The notes beneath the pieces were generated by a model, which saw only the letters and a list, made by a program, of their open reading frames with translations, was not told the DNA's origin and ran no database searches. A program made the position numbers and the translations under genes. Of a stretch of 64,000 bases of DNA, positions 42,464-51,814 are shown one piece after another. Each line of letters opens with the position of its first letter. The first letter of the stretch is position 1. Origin of the DNA: Rhizobiaceae bacterium (GTDB lineage Bacteria > Pseudomonadota > Alphaproteobacteria > Rhizobiales > Rhizobiaceae); contig JAMLJB010000001.1 in assembly GCA_023953835.1 (NCBI GenBank), positions 1 to 64,000 on the forward strand, given 5' to 3'.

Positions 42464-43270
42464 ATGAAAATCGTCACCTGGAACATTAACGGAGTCAGGG
42501 CCCGACTTGGCAATCTTACGCATTGGCTGGGAGAGAGCCAGCCCGATATTGCATGTCTCCAGGAAATAAAAACCGTAGACGAGCAGTTCCCCCGCGCCGA
42601 GGTCGAAGCGCTTGGCTACAATGTCGAGACGCACGGGCAAAAGGGATTCAACGGCGTCGCCATCCTGTCGAAACTGCCGTTCGACGAGGTCAACCGGGGT
42701 TTACCGGGAAATGGCGACGACGAACAGGCGCGGTTCATCGAAGGCGTGTTCTCGACAGATCGCGGGGCGCTGCGCGTGGTCTCGCTCTACCTTCCGAACG
42801 GCAATCCCGTCGATAGTGAAAAGTTCTCATACAAACTGTCTTGGATGGAGCGGCTGGAGAACTGGACGAAGGAACGGCTCGCGCTGGAGGAGCCACTTGT
42901 CCTTGCAGGTGACTACAATGTCATTCCCGAGCCGCAGGACGCGCGCCATCCCGAAAACTGGCTGGGTGACGCGCTGTTTCAGCCGGAGACGCGGCGGGCA
43001 TTTCGACGGCTCAAATCGCTCGGACTGACGGAAGCGGTCCGCGCCGTCACGGACGCCAGCGACGTTTATACGTTCTGGGACTATCAGGCAGGCGCATGGC
43101 AGAAGAACAACGGCATTCGGATCGACCATCTTCTGCTGTCGCCCGAGGCCGCCGATCACCTTGTGTCGGCTTCCATCGAGAAGCATGTGCGCGCGTGGGA
43201 GAAGCCCTCGGACCACGTTCCGGTTGCAATTGAACTGGACCTGAGATTGCCGCTGAAGGCAGTGGCCTGA
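42464..43270 (+). CDS. xthA: Exodeoxyribonuclease III
   Basis: A 268-residue AP endonuclease/3'-5' exonuclease of base-excision repair. Conserved motifs: WNINGVRARLGNLTHWL at the N-terminus, CLQEIKT (metal Glu), LAGDYNVIPEPQDARHPE, and the C-terminal IRIDHLLLSPEA with SDHVPV (catalytic Asp-His). Full length. Its stop lies 2 bp from the stop of the convergent exoR gene, without room for a separate terminator. Confidence 0.97.
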   Translation: MKIVTWNINGVRARLGNLTHWLGESQPDIACLQEIKTVDEQFPRAEVEALGYNVETHGQKGFNGVAILSKLPFDEVNRGLPGNGDDEQARFIEGVFSTDRGALRVVSLYLPNGNPVDSEKFSYKLSWMERLENWTKERLALEEPLVLAGDYNVIPEPQDARHPENWLGDALFQPETRRAFRRLKSLGLTEAVRAVTDASDVYTFWDYQAGAWQKNNGIRIDHLLLSPEAADHLVSASIEKHVRAWEKPSDHVPVAIELDLRLPLKAVA

Positions 43271-43272
43271 AC

Positions 43273-44067
43273 TCAGCGCTGATCGTCGAGCGAAAATTCG
43301 TCGGCGCGGTCGATTGCCTTGCGGCGAATGCTTTCCTCGGTGACCGCGAACGCCTCTTCCTGCATGCTGCGGATCCACGGACGGTCGCTCGGCTCCGCGC
43401 GCTCCAGCGCCGTGGTCATCATCGCCAGCCCGTCAACGACCTTGCCGCTTTGGAACAGCAGGTTGCCGAGCATCGCGCGCGCGCCCTCGTGACCGTTCTT
43501 TGCCGCAAGCTTCAGCCAGCGACCGGCCAGCCTCAGCTTGGAGGGAGAGGATTCCGCCCTCTGCAGATACATCTTGCCGACTTCAAACTGTCCGATCGGA
43601 CTGCCGTAATTGGCTGCGCGCTGGAAATATTCGCGCGCCGCATCAGGGTCGGCCAGCACCGGGGTGCCCGGTATGCCGTCCTGCACGTAGCGCCCCATCT
43701 CGGCGAGCGCATCGCCGACAAAGCGTTCGTCGCTGCTGCCGGGCTCGACATCGCGGCTGACAATCTCGGCGAAATACTTGTAAGCCTCGTAGTCGTCGCG
43801 TGTTACACCGTCACCTTCGGCATACATGCGCGCAAGTTTCCATGTCGCGCCGATCTGCCCCTGCTCCGATGCGTCACGATAGGCCTGAATCGCCTGATCC
43901 TTATGCCCGCTCTTGTAGGCGGTGAAACCAAACTTGAAGACATCCCACGGACTGGACTTTTCAGTAACAGCGCCTTCCTGCGCCCGCGCGACCTCCACGC
44001 CGCCCGCCAGGCAGCCGGCAAGCGCCGCAGATATAAAGGAAGAATGCAGGACCTTCGCCAAACTCAT
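43273..44067 (-). CDS. exoR: ExoR, periplasmic Sel1-repeat regulator of exopolysaccharide synthesis
   Basis: A 264-residue exported protein matching rhizobial ExoR. A signal peptide covers residues 1-29. The diagnostic stretch SPWDVFKFGFTAYKSGHKDQ is followed by Sel1-like repeats (ATWKLARMYAEGDGVTRDDY, AREYFQRAANYGSPIGQFEV, GARAMLGNLLFQSGKVVDGL). In Sinorhizobium ExoR binds the sensor ExoS in the periplasm and keeps the ExoS-ChvI system off, thereby repressing succinoglycan and controlling flagella. The ATG at 44067 gives the signal peptide; the same frame is open a further 387 bp upstream. Confidence 0.92.
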   Translation of the reverse strand: MSLAKVLHSSFISAALAGCLAGGVEVARAQEGAVTEKSSPWDVFKFGFTAYKSGHKDQAIQAYRDASEQGQIGATWKLARMYAEGDGVTRDDYEAYKYFAEIVSRDVEPGSSDERFVGDALAEMGRYVQDGIPGTPVLADPDAAREYFQRAANYGSPIGQFEVGKMYLQRAESSPSKLRLAGRWLKLAAKNGHEGARAMLGNLLFQSGKVVDGLAMMTTALERAEPSDRPWIRSMQEEAFAVTEESIRRKAIDRADEFSLDDQR

Positions 44068-44581
44068 GCGCACGTGCTTCCGCCTAAACGGCACGCAAAC
44101 GATGTTCGCCTGCATCCGTCCGGCGCTCCCACAAATAGCATATCGAGCAGCCGGGACCCCCGGATGCTCTTGTTCCTGACGAAGATGCTCGAGATTTTCG
44201 GCCAAAGTGCGGCCCGGAACGGTCGGGCTTAGGGCGGACGTATGGAGAAAGTCGGACGAGACCGGCGTCGCGCGCGCATCCCCCTGCCGGCGGCACGCGG
44301 CGGCAAACGCTTCCCGACGCCAAGCGACGCCTTTCGCGTTTCCGATTTTAGAGAAGGCCCTCGCGCTCATGTCATCCGCGCCGCAATCGCGACTTTTCCT
44401 GTTGTGCCAACCGTCAGGCATATGTTCAAGGAACGTCGTTACCTTGCGTTCCATACCTATTCGGGTGCGCGCGGTTTATGGCGGGAAAACGGCAAATGCG
44501 TCCGGCGACAGCGATCCGCGCCGCTGCTCCTTTCCAGATGTTGCTGAATCGTCACAAGTCTGTTTCCCGGGACCCAAAAGC
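44068..44581. other. Long intergenic region upstream of exoR
   Basis: No recognised gene. The exoR frame stays open upstream to 44454 and a + strand frame spans 44242-44547, but neither has familiar sequence or a convincing ribosome-binding site. It presumably carries the exoR promoter and leader; no operator could be assigned. Confidence 0.4.
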
Positions 44582-44608
44582 CAAAGCCCGGCTGGAAGCC
44601 GGGCTTTG
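44582..44608 (-). terminator. Terminator of the fadL-like gene
   Basis: CAAAGCCCGGCT-GGA-AGCCGGGCTTTG, a 12-bp perfect stem 32 bp after the minus-strand stop, followed by GCTTTTGG in that direction. Confidence 0.9.
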
Positions 44609-44640
44609 CTTGATCTCGATGGGCGTGGAGCGCGCTCAGC

Positions 44641-45867
44641 CTACCACTTGATGGCGTATCCAATGCTGCCGGCGAGCGCCCAGGCGGAGTCCACTGCCTG
44701 GTCGAACGCCGGTTCGAACGCGTTCGGATTGAGGCCGTATTTCGTTTCCTCAGCAGAGGCGATGTAGCTCAGGCCGCCGCCAATGCGCAACTCGCCACCG
44801 AGCTTGTCCTTGAATAGCGCGCCTGCGGAGAACGTGTAAGTGTCGCTGGTCAGGTCGTAACCGGTCGAAACACCACTGTCATAAGTGAACGATGCAAGGC
44901 CCGATACGGTCTCGTTGAATTTGTGCGCGAGACCACCGGTGAAGGTCCAGCCGTCCTTCCAGTAGAACTCGTCGACGGTAATCGGGAAATTGCCGATGGC
45001 CGATCGGACATCCAGCGTCGTGGTCTTGCTCCAATTGGTCCACTTAATGGCGCCGAAAGCCAGCCAATCCTCTGCAATGCCGGACTGGAGCTTCACCTCG
45101 AAACTCTCGGGCAAGTTGCCGACGCCGATCGCCTGGACCGGAACTTGAGCCGTCGGATTGGCGGCGGCAATTGCAGCAAAGGGATTTGCCGCATTGGGAA
45201 TGCCCTGGCTCGCCAGCGCGCCGTAGAGCACAGCCGCCGGAGCGATCACCATGCCGTCCGCGCCATACTCCGTGCCCGAGCGATACATGCCCTGCGCGCG
45301 GAACGCGATTTCCGGGATTTCATAGGCTGCGCCGACGCGAAAGCCGTATTCGGTTCCGGCCAGATCGAGCGATGCGTCGCCAAACACCCCGTAGTAATTT
45401 TCGCGATGGTAGTCGAGCTTCTCCATGAACGCGCCGCCGATCAGCCAGACGCGCCCCTTGCCAACGTCGAACTTGTAGCCACAGGTCGCGGCGGATTCAT
45501 AGGTGGTGAATTCTTCGAGCAGCTTGCCGCTCGCCGTCGGAAAATCGTACTTCACCGAACCGCCATTGTTCATGACATGCGTCAGGCCGCAGCGGAAATC
45601 GTCAACGATGTTGAACTTCACGGCCAGGGAGGGAACGACGTAGTCTTCCGTGTATCTCGTACCATTCAACGCAGGGTTGGGATTGGACGAAAATTCACGC
45701 CTCGGGCTGACATAGGTCACACTCGAGCGCATGTTGAAGTTGCCGTCTTCATAGATGATGTCGGTATCTGCCGAGCCGCGGCTGAACCCGCCGGCATTCG
45801 CTGTTCCCACAATCGCCAAAGACAGGCAGGTCGCGCCCAGCAGCGATTTCAGAAGCAGTCTGTTCAT
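44641..45867 (-). CDS. OmpP1/FadL/TodX family outer-membrane transporter
   Basis: A 408-residue beta-barrel for uptake of hydrophobic compounds. Signal peptide residues 1-25 (cleavage after TANA), then GGFSRGSADTDIIYEDGNFN, which corresponds to the FadL N-terminal hatch segment. Alternating beta strands run to the C-terminal aromatic residue (IGYAIKW), the barrel-assembly signal. Typical substrates are long-chain fatty acids or aromatic hydrocarbons; which applies here is unknown. The ATG at 45867 is chosen for the signal peptide. Confidence 0.9.
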   Translation of the reverse strand: MNRLLLKSLLGATCLSLAIVGTANAGGFSRGSADTDIIYEDGNFNMRSSVTYVSPRREFSSNPNPALNGTRYTEDYVVPSLAVKFNIVDDFRCGLTHVMNNGGSVKYDFPTASGKLLEEFTTYESAATCGYKFDVGKGRVWLIGGAFMEKLDYHRENYYGVFGDASLDLAGTEYGFRVGAAYEIPEIAFRAQGMYRSGTEYGADGMVIAPAAVLYGALASQGIPNAANPFAAIAAANPTAQVPVQAIGVGNLPESFEVKLQSGIAEDWLAFGAIKWTNWSKTTTLDVRSAIGNFPITVDEFYWKDGWTFTGGLAHKFNETVSGLASFTYDSGVSTGYDLTSDTYTFSAGALFKDKLGGELRIGGGLSYIASAEETKYGLNPNAFEPAFDQAVDSAWALAGSIGYAIKW

Positions 45868-46269
45868 TGAAGGTCCTCTCCCCTGGGCATTCAGTGCTGT
45901 GGAGTGTGCACGGCTGTTGGACGATCTTGCAATGCAGAATGTGGCCACAAGGCTTTACCAGATATTAATCGGAGGCCTCAGGGAAAGCGTTGCACAGAGG
46001 TAAGAAGCCAAGAATCCTGCAAAATGGACATGAATCGCAGTGGCAGTTGCTAAAATCTGCGGTTGAAAATGCCAATATGGCAGTAAACTGCCTGAATTTC
46101 GCGTGCCCACGCAGCTTTTGTTACATTATGGCAACATTGCGGCCCAAAAATGCTATAAGCTAATCTATGACGTTGCGTCACGCACAGTCGTGACGTTGGG
46201 GCATGCTCGCGCATAGGTAGAAGAATGCGCTGCGGCGAGCCTCGACTCAGCCGCAGCGTCGAACCGGAT
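45868..46269. other. Intergenic region between valS and the fadL-like gene
   Basis: About 400 bp without a gene. It contains the small dyad TGACG-TTG-CGTCA at 46167-46179 and a second TGACGTTG at 46190-46197. It is moderately AT-rich around 46020-46165, which would suit the fadL promoter. Nothing else was recognised. Confidence 0.4.
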
Positions 46270-49053
46270 TCATACGGCTTCCCGCAATCTGCCCAAAGCG
46301 ATCGAGAGTTTCGACTGGGATGAGCGGAACTCGTCCAGCTTTTCGCGCTCGGCTGCGACGATCTCATCCGGCGCCCCGGCCACGAACTTCTCGTTCGAAA
46401 GCTTCTTTTCGATGCGTGCGATTTCGTCTGCAACCTTGCCGGATTCCTTCTCCAGCCGGGTCGTTTCCGCTTTAACATCGATCAGCGTGCCGAGCGGAAG
46501 GCAGAAGGTTGCCTCGCCCAATACGATCTGGGCTGCGCCCTTCGGAGACAGTTTCGCAAAATCGATGTCGCCAATGCGCGCCAGCCGCCGGATTGCCGCA
46601 TCGTGCCTTTCAAGACGGGCCGCAGTCGCCTCATCCGCGTCGACCACGACCAGAGGCGCGATAGCCGCCGCGGGCACATGCATTTCAGACCGGACCGAAC
46701 GAATTTCCGACACCAGGTCGATCAGCCAGTTGATCTCGGCAGCAGCCGCCTTGTCCTCAAAGCTTGGCTGCGGCCATGTCGCGTGACAGAGCAGCGTCGA
46801 CCGCTCCTCGCCCTCCGGCGCGGTGAGCGCCCAAAGCTCTTCCGTCATGAACGGCATGAAGGGATGCAGGAGCTTGAAAATCTCGTCCAGCACATAGGCG
46901 ACGCAAGCCTGGCTTTCGGCCTTGGCGGCCTCGTCGTCACCCATGAAAACGGGCTTCAGCAGTTCCAGATACCAGTCGCAGAACAGATTCCACACGAACC
47001 GATAGGCCGCACCCGCCGCCTCGTTGAAACGATAGGTGGTGATGCCGTCCGTCACCTCTCGCGTGGCACGCGAGAGTTCGGTCAATATCCAGCGGTTTAT
47101 CGTCAGCTTCGCTTCGTTCAGCCAGACCGTATCGTCTCGCTTCACGCCGTTCATCTGTGCGAAGCGGGTGGCGTTCCAGAGCTTGGTGCCGAAATTGCGG
47201 TAGCCTGCAATGCGCGCCGGATCGAGCTTCACGTCCCTGCCCTGCGCGGCCATGATGGCCAGCGTGAAGCGCAGTGCATCCGCGCCATATTCGTCGATCA
47301 GGTCGAGCGGATCGATGACGTTGCCCTTCGACTTGGACATCTTCGCGCCGTTCTTGTCACGCACCAGCGCATGCACATAGACCGTGTGAAAAGGCTCCTC
47401 GCCCGTGAAATGCAGCCCCGTCATCATCATCCGGGCGACCCAGAAGAAAATGATGTCGAAGCCGGTCACGAGCACGCTGGTTGGATAATAGGTTTCAAGC
47501 TCCGGGGTTTTGTCCGGCCAGCCGAGCGTCGAAAACGGCCACAGGGCCGACGAAAACCACGTGTCGAGCACATCTTCATCGCGCGTGAGAATGTCGCCCG
47601 GTTCAAAATTCTCCAGCTTTTCCTCGACCCAGGCCTTCCACGGTCCTTCATGAGCGAGATAGTGCTGGATGGCCGCATCCAGCGCTTCCTCTTCCGTCCG
47701 CTCGACAAAGGGGTGGCCGTCCGGCCCGTACCAAGCGGGGATCTGGTGACCCCACCAAAGCTGGCGCGAAACGCACCACGGCTGGATGTTTTCCATCCAG
47801 TCGAAATAGGTTTTTTCCCAGGTTTTCGGGACGAATTTCGTGCGGCCCTCGCGAACAGACCGGATCGCGGGCTTCGCAAGTTCCGCAGCGTTGACATACC
47901 ACTGGTCGGTGAGGAACGGCTCGATCGGCACGCCGCCGCGGTCGCCATGCGGCACCATGTGCCGATGCGGTTCGATCTTTGCCAGATATCCGCCCTCTTC
48001 CATCATCTCCACGACAAGCTTGCGGGCGGCGAAACGGTCCTTTCCGTGCAGCTTTTCCCACAATTGAAGGCGTTCAGGCGTCTGTTCAATTCCGGCCAGG
48101 AAATCGTCATTTTCGATGATGTCGATGGCCGCATCGACGGTCAGGATATTGATCGCCGGCAGATTGTGACGCCTGCCGACCTCGAAGTCGTTGAAATCAT
48201 GCGCGGGCGTGATCTTGACCGCCCCGGTACCCTTCTCCGGATCGGAATACTCGTCCGCAACGACAGGGATGCTGCGCCCCACGATGGGCAATACGACGTT
48301 CTTTCCGACCAGTGCCTCATAGCGCCCATCTTCAGGATGAACCGCGACGGCGGTATCGCCCAACATCGTTTCGGGCCGCGTAGTGGCGACCGTGAGAAAG
48401 GTGCTTTCATCGTCAGGATCGAAGGTTTTGCCCTCGATGGGATAGCGGAAATGCCAGAGATTGCCGTTAAGTTCGACTTGCTCGACCTCAAGGTCCGAAA
48501 TCGCCGTCAGGAGTTTGGGGTCCCAATTGACGAGACGCTTGTCCTTGTAGATCAGCCCTTCCTTGTAAAGCGTTACAAATACTTCGATAACCGCCTTCGA
48601 AAGGCCCTCGTCCATGGTAAAGCGCTCGCGCGACCAATCGCAGGACGCACCCAACCTCTTGAGCTGGTTGACGATCATGCCTCCCGACTCGGCCTTCCAT
48701 GTCCAGACGCGGTTGACGAAGTCCTCGCGCGCGAGGTCGCGGCGGTGAACCTGCTTTTCCATCAGTTGACGCTCAACAACCATCTGCGTGGCAATGCCAG
48801 CATGGTCCATGCCCGGCTGCCAGAGCACATTCTTGCCGCGCATGCGTTCGAATCGAACCAGAATGTCCTGCAGCGTGTTGTTCAGCGCGTGGCCCATATG
48901 AAGCGAGCCGGTCACATTGGGCGGAGGAATGACGATGGTGAAAGCCTCCGCGCCCGGCTCGGCGCCGGCTCCCGCGCGGAAGGCATCCGCGTCCTGCCAA
49001 AGTTTGCCAATGCGTGGCTCGACGGCCTTCGCGTCATATGTCTTTTCGAGCAT
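46270..49053 (-). CDS. valS: Valyl-tRNA synthetase
   Basis: A 927-residue class I synthetase. HIGH motif PPPNVTGSLHMGHAL is near residue 45, the editing-domain stretch TVATTRPETMLGDTAVAVHP near 220, and KMSKS in GAKMSKSKGNVIDP near 555. The C-terminal coiled coil (LEKESGKVADEIARIEKKLS, KLDEFRSSQSK) is the tRNA-binding arm specific to ValRS. The ATG at 49053 is the family start, although the frame is open to 49335. Same strand as popZ, tolC and pcm. Confidence 0.97.
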   Translation of the reverse strand: MLEKTYDAKAVEPRIGKLWQDADAFRAGAGAEPGAEAFTIVIPPPNVTGSLHMGHALNNTLQDILVRFERMRGKNVLWQPGMDHAGIATQMVVERQLMEKQVHRRDLAREDFVNRVWTWKAESGGMIVNQLKRLGASCDWSRERFTMDEGLSKAVIEVFVTLYKEGLIYKDKRLVNWDPKLLTAISDLEVEQVELNGNLWHFRYPIEGKTFDPDDESTFLTVATTRPETMLGDTAVAVHPEDGRYEALVGKNVVLPIVGRSIPVVADEYSDPEKGTGAVKITPAHDFNDFEVGRRHNLPAINILTVDAAIDIIENDDFLAGIEQTPERLQLWEKLHGKDRFAARKLVVEMMEEGGYLAKIEPHRHMVPHGDRGGVPIEPFLTDQWYVNAAELAKPAIRSVREGRTKFVPKTWEKTYFDWMENIQPWCVSRQLWWGHQIPAWYGPDGHPFVERTEEEALDAAIQHYLAHEGPWKAWVEEKLENFEPGDILTRDEDVLDTWFSSALWPFSTLGWPDKTPELETYYPTSVLVTGFDIIFFWVARMMMTGLHFTGEEPFHTVYVHALVRDKNGAKMSKSKGNVIDPLDLIDEYGADALRFTLAIMAAQGRDVKLDPARIAGYRNFGTKLWNATRFAQMNGVKRDDTVWLNEAKLTINRWILTELSRATREVTDGITTYRFNEAAGAAYRFVWNLFCDWYLELLKPVFMGDDEAAKAESQACVAYVLDEIFKLLHPFMPFMTEELWALTAPEGEERSTLLCHATWPQPSFEDKAAAAEINWLIDLVSEIRSVRSEMHVPAAAIAPLVVVDADEATAARLERHDAAIRRLARIGDIDFAKLSPKGAAQIVLGEATFCLPLGTLIDVKAETTRLEKESGKVADEIARIEKKLSNEKFVAGAPDEIVAAEREKLDEFRSSQSKLSIALGRLREAV

Positions 49054-49133
49054 AGATATCAGTCCGGTTCTGTTGGCCCGATGTAATGCGAAAGGCACAA
49101 GGCCGCAACAAGGCAGACTGCCCGGAAACGCAA

Positions 49134-49153
49134 ACGCCGCCCGAAGGCGGCGT
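49134..49153 (-). terminator. Hairpin after popZ
   Basis: ACGCCGCC-CGAA-GGCGGCGT, an 8-bp stem 24 bp after the popZ stop. On the minus strand TTGCGTTTCC follows, so the tail is only modestly U-rich. It may partly separate popZ from valS. Confidence 0.65.
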
Positions 49154-49177
49154 CCGCGTCCCCTTTCAACCGAAATT

Positions 49178-50071
49178 CTAGTCTGCGCCGCGCGCGACCC
49201 GCTCGATTTCCTCGCGCACGAGGCGTTCAACCATCGTGGGAAGATTGTTATCAAGCCATTCCTGCAACATGGGACGCAGCATTTCTTCCGCGATCTGGTC
49301 AATCGAACGACGGCGGCTCGCGGCGAGCGCTTCACTCAACTCGGTAAACGAAGCGGCAATTTGCTTTTCTGCAACGTGAGATAGGATTGAGGACTTATGG
49401 TCGGCTTGTTCGGGAGCAGAAGCGGTCTCAGTCGGAGCCGCGCCTGGCGCAGCGGGTGCAGTACCGGCGGCCCTGCCGCCCGTGATCATAATGCTTGCGA
49501 CCGTAGCTGCGCGCGCACCAGATGGCGCCTCTGGAGTTTCTCGCGGCGGGGACGCTGGCTGTGACTGAACGATTCGGGCTTCGACGTGCTGGCGCCCAGC
49601 CTCCGGCAAGGTCGCAGCCTTCGGCATTGTGGACGCCGCCGGTGCAGGCGAATCCGAACCTGCGACGACTGCCGGGGCCTCAACGCTGCGTTGAGCAATG
49701 GCCGCAGGAGCGACGTCGCGAACCTCGTCCATATCTATAATGAAATCCTCGAGAGAAAGCGCCAGTTCATCGCCAGCGGCCTGAACTCTCTGTTCCGGCG
49801 TCAGGTTGCTTTCCACCCGGTCGCGACCGGTCGCGCCTGCAAAAGCGCTCGGCTCGACCGGGTCAACCATTGGTATGTCCCTGCTCAACTCCGGAGCCGG
49901 AGGCAACGGGCGGCGCAAAGCATCGTTCGCCGCAGGGCCGATGACGACGGGGTCATGATCGCCATGCGCTTCGGCGGGCCTGCGGGCCTCTTCGCCTTCC
50001 TCAATGATCCTGCGGATAGAGGCGAGTATCTCTTCCATTGTTGGATCGCGTTGTGCGCTTGACTGTGCCAT
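49178..50071 (-). CDS. popZ: PopZ-like polar organizing protein (DUF2497)
   Basis: A 297-residue protein with the two conserved ends of PopZ. The N-terminal helix DPTMEEILASIRRIIEEGEE (residues 9-28) binds client proteins, and the C-terminal MLRPMLQEWLDNNLPTMVER plus LVREEIERVARG is the oligomerisation region. The middle is a long Pro/Ala/Glu-rich disordered linker, as expected. In Caulobacter and Agrobacterium PopZ forms a polar microdomain that anchors the chromosomal ParB-parS complex (family knowledge). The order tolC-popZ-valS is standard in Rhizobiales. Confidence 0.92.
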   Translation of the reverse strand: MAQSSAQRDPTMEEILASIRRIIEEGEEARRPAEAHGDHDPVVIGPAANDALRRPLPPAPELSRDIPMVDPVEPSAFAGATGRDRVESNLTPEQRVQAAGDELALSLEDFIIDMDEVRDVAPAAIAQRSVEAPAVVAGSDSPAPAASTMPKAATLPEAGRQHVEARIVQSQPASPPRETPEAPSGARAATVASIMITGGRAAGTAPAAPGAAPTETASAPEQADHKSSILSHVAEKQIAASFTELSEALAASRRRSIDQIAEEMLRPMLQEWLDNNLPTMVERLVREEIERVARGAD

Positions 50072-50235
50072 TCTTTCCGCCTGACAGCTTCCCGCCGAAT
50101 ATACCCGGCCCGAATCACTGAAACCAGCGTAGCTGACGCAACGGCGAGATAGAATCGTCAATATGTTGTCAGGAAAAATATCAACAGGCTAAGCGTGCCG
50201 GGTCGGGTTGGTCATTGATCCCGGGCCAGACCGGA

Positions 50236-50262
50236 CCATGGTCGCATCGCAGGCGACCATGG
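50236..50262 (-). other. Hairpin after tolC
   Basis: CCATGGTCGC-ATCGCAG-GCGACCATGG, 10-bp perfect arms, 12 bp after the tolC stop. No U tract follows on the minus strand, so it may stabilise the 3' end or act as a weak terminator. Confidence 0.5.
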
Positions 50263-50273
50263 CCGACGACGGA

Positions 50274-51680
50274 TCACCTTCCGTCAGGTGTCCGCAGGCC
50301 GATCCACTTGTCCTTGACCGCGCGGTAGTGCTCCTGCGGATCGTACTCCGCAACGCTGAGGCCAAGGCGCTTTACGGTAAGACGACCCAGCGCCGACAGA
50401 ATAGCGTAGGACGCGACCACGACGTCGTGCTCGTCGCTGACGAGATTGATCTGCGCTTCGATGACATCGGCCTGCGCGTCGAGCACGTCCAAAGTGGTGC
50501 GCTGACCCACATTGCGCTCTTCGATCACGCCGTTGAGGGCGAGGCGCGCCGCCTCCACAACTGAGCGTTGCGCACGCACGCCTTCAGTCGCGGACACATA
50601 GCTCGCCCAGGACGATGACACCGCATTGCGTACGGTGTCGCGATTGACGTCGACATCGATCCGGGCCTTGCCAAGGTTTTCCTTAGCCTGCCGAACTTCC
50701 GCCGATGTGCGTCCGCCCTGATAGATCGGGATGGTGAGCTGTGCACCGATCTGTGCGTTTCGCGACCATGTGTTGGATTCGCTGTCGATACCACCTGTTT
50801 GCGAACCCGAATAATCGCGGCTGATGCCGGCGAATGCGTCAAGTTGAGGCAGGATCGCCCCTTCAGCGGATTTCACGCCATAGTCGGCTGCGTCAACAAG
50901 GTGCTTGCTCGCCAGGATCGCAGGATGCTCTTCGAGCGCAATGGCGATGGCACCGTCCTCGGATTTGGGAAGCAACTTGCTCAAGGGAGAAGCAGCAGCC
51001 AGTTTGCCCGGCTTCTCACCAATAAACTCCCGATAATTTGCAGAGCTTTGCGCCACCCGCGCGCGCGCATCGCTCACAAGCGCGACGGCATTCGCGCGAG
51101 ACGCCTCGGCCTGCGCCACGTCGGTGCGCGTTCCCTCGCCCACTTCGAAGCGGGAATTTGCGGCGCGAACCTGTTCATTGAGGAATGCGAGATTCTGTTC
51201 TGTCAGCGCTGCGATCTGACGGTCGCGGATGACGTCCATGTAGGCTTGCGCGGCATTGAACAGGGTTGTCTGTTCGGTGTTCCGCAAGCTCTGGTTTGAG
51301 GCGTAAACCTGCGCGACGGCTGCCGCAACGTTGTTGCGCGTCTGAAACCCGTCAAACAACATCTGGCGCAACTGGACGCCGACGCCCCCGCTCGTCGAAT
51401 TGGTGGTGCGCGGCGTAACGCCTCCAACGCCATTGGAAAACATGCGGTCGCGCCGCGTGTTCGTGTAGGATATGTCTGCGCTGCCGGCAATTTGCGGGCG
51501 GTATCCCGACTTGGCCAACGGAACGCTTTCATCCGTGGCGCGCACGCTCGCGCGCGCGGAATTCAGCGAGGAATTGAACTGATATGCCTTGGACAACGCG
51601 CCGGTGATTGTTTCTGCAAAGGCGGGCGTCGCCATCGCTGTGGAGAACGCCAGGAAGGTCGCAAACAGTCTTTTTCTCAT
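50274..51680 (-). CDS. tolC: TolC-family outer-membrane efflux channel
   Basis: A 468-residue outer-membrane protein for type I secretion and multidrug efflux. Signal peptide residues 1-22 (MRKRLFATFLAFSTAMATPAF). Two repeats of the TolC family follow, with helical hairpins such as LRNTEQTTLFNAAQAYMDVI and VVEAARLALNGVIEERNVGQ. The motif RNVGQRTTLDVLDAQADVIE is characteristic of the TolC subgroup. The ATG at 51680 is preferred for the signal peptide; 51707 is an alternative. Downstream of pcm (134-bp gap). Confidence 0.93.
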   Translation of the reverse strand: MRKRLFATFLAFSTAMATPAFAETITGALSKAYQFNSSLNSARASVRATDESVPLAKSGYRPQIAGSADISYTNTRRDRMFSNGVGGVTPRTTNSTSGGVGVQLRQMLFDGFQTRNNVAAAVAQVYASNQSLRNTEQTTLFNAAQAYMDVIRDRQIAALTEQNLAFLNEQVRAANSRFEVGEGTRTDVAQAEASRANAVALVSDARARVAQSSANYREFIGEKPGKLAAASPLSKLLPKSEDGAIAIALEEHPAILASKHLVDAADYGVKSAEGAILPQLDAFAGISRDYSGSQTGGIDSESNTWSRNAQIGAQLTIPIYQGGRTSAEVRQAKENLGKARIDVDVNRDTVRNAVSSSWASYVSATEGVRAQRSVVEAARLALNGVIEERNVGQRTTLDVLDAQADVIEAQINLVSDEHDVVVASYAILSALGRLTVKRLGLSVAEYDPQEHYRAVKDKWIGLRTPDGR

Positions 51681-51814
51681 CGACACCAGGATCGATCCCT
51701 CATTCAATTACGCAGTCGCATGGCCCCAAAGGATTTGCCCGATCTTAATCGCAAGCGCAAATCAATCGAGCCGGGAAGGCAACACGTCACGACAAAATAT
51801 GCAACCGAAACAGT

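Noticed and set aside
44242..44547. 101-codon + strand gene upstream of exoR
   Set aside because: No familiar sequence, basic low-information translation, and a competing open frame on the other strand.
46603..49086. 827-codon + strand open frame opposite valS
   Set aside because: It is the antisense shadow of valS, whose catalytic motifs are complete.
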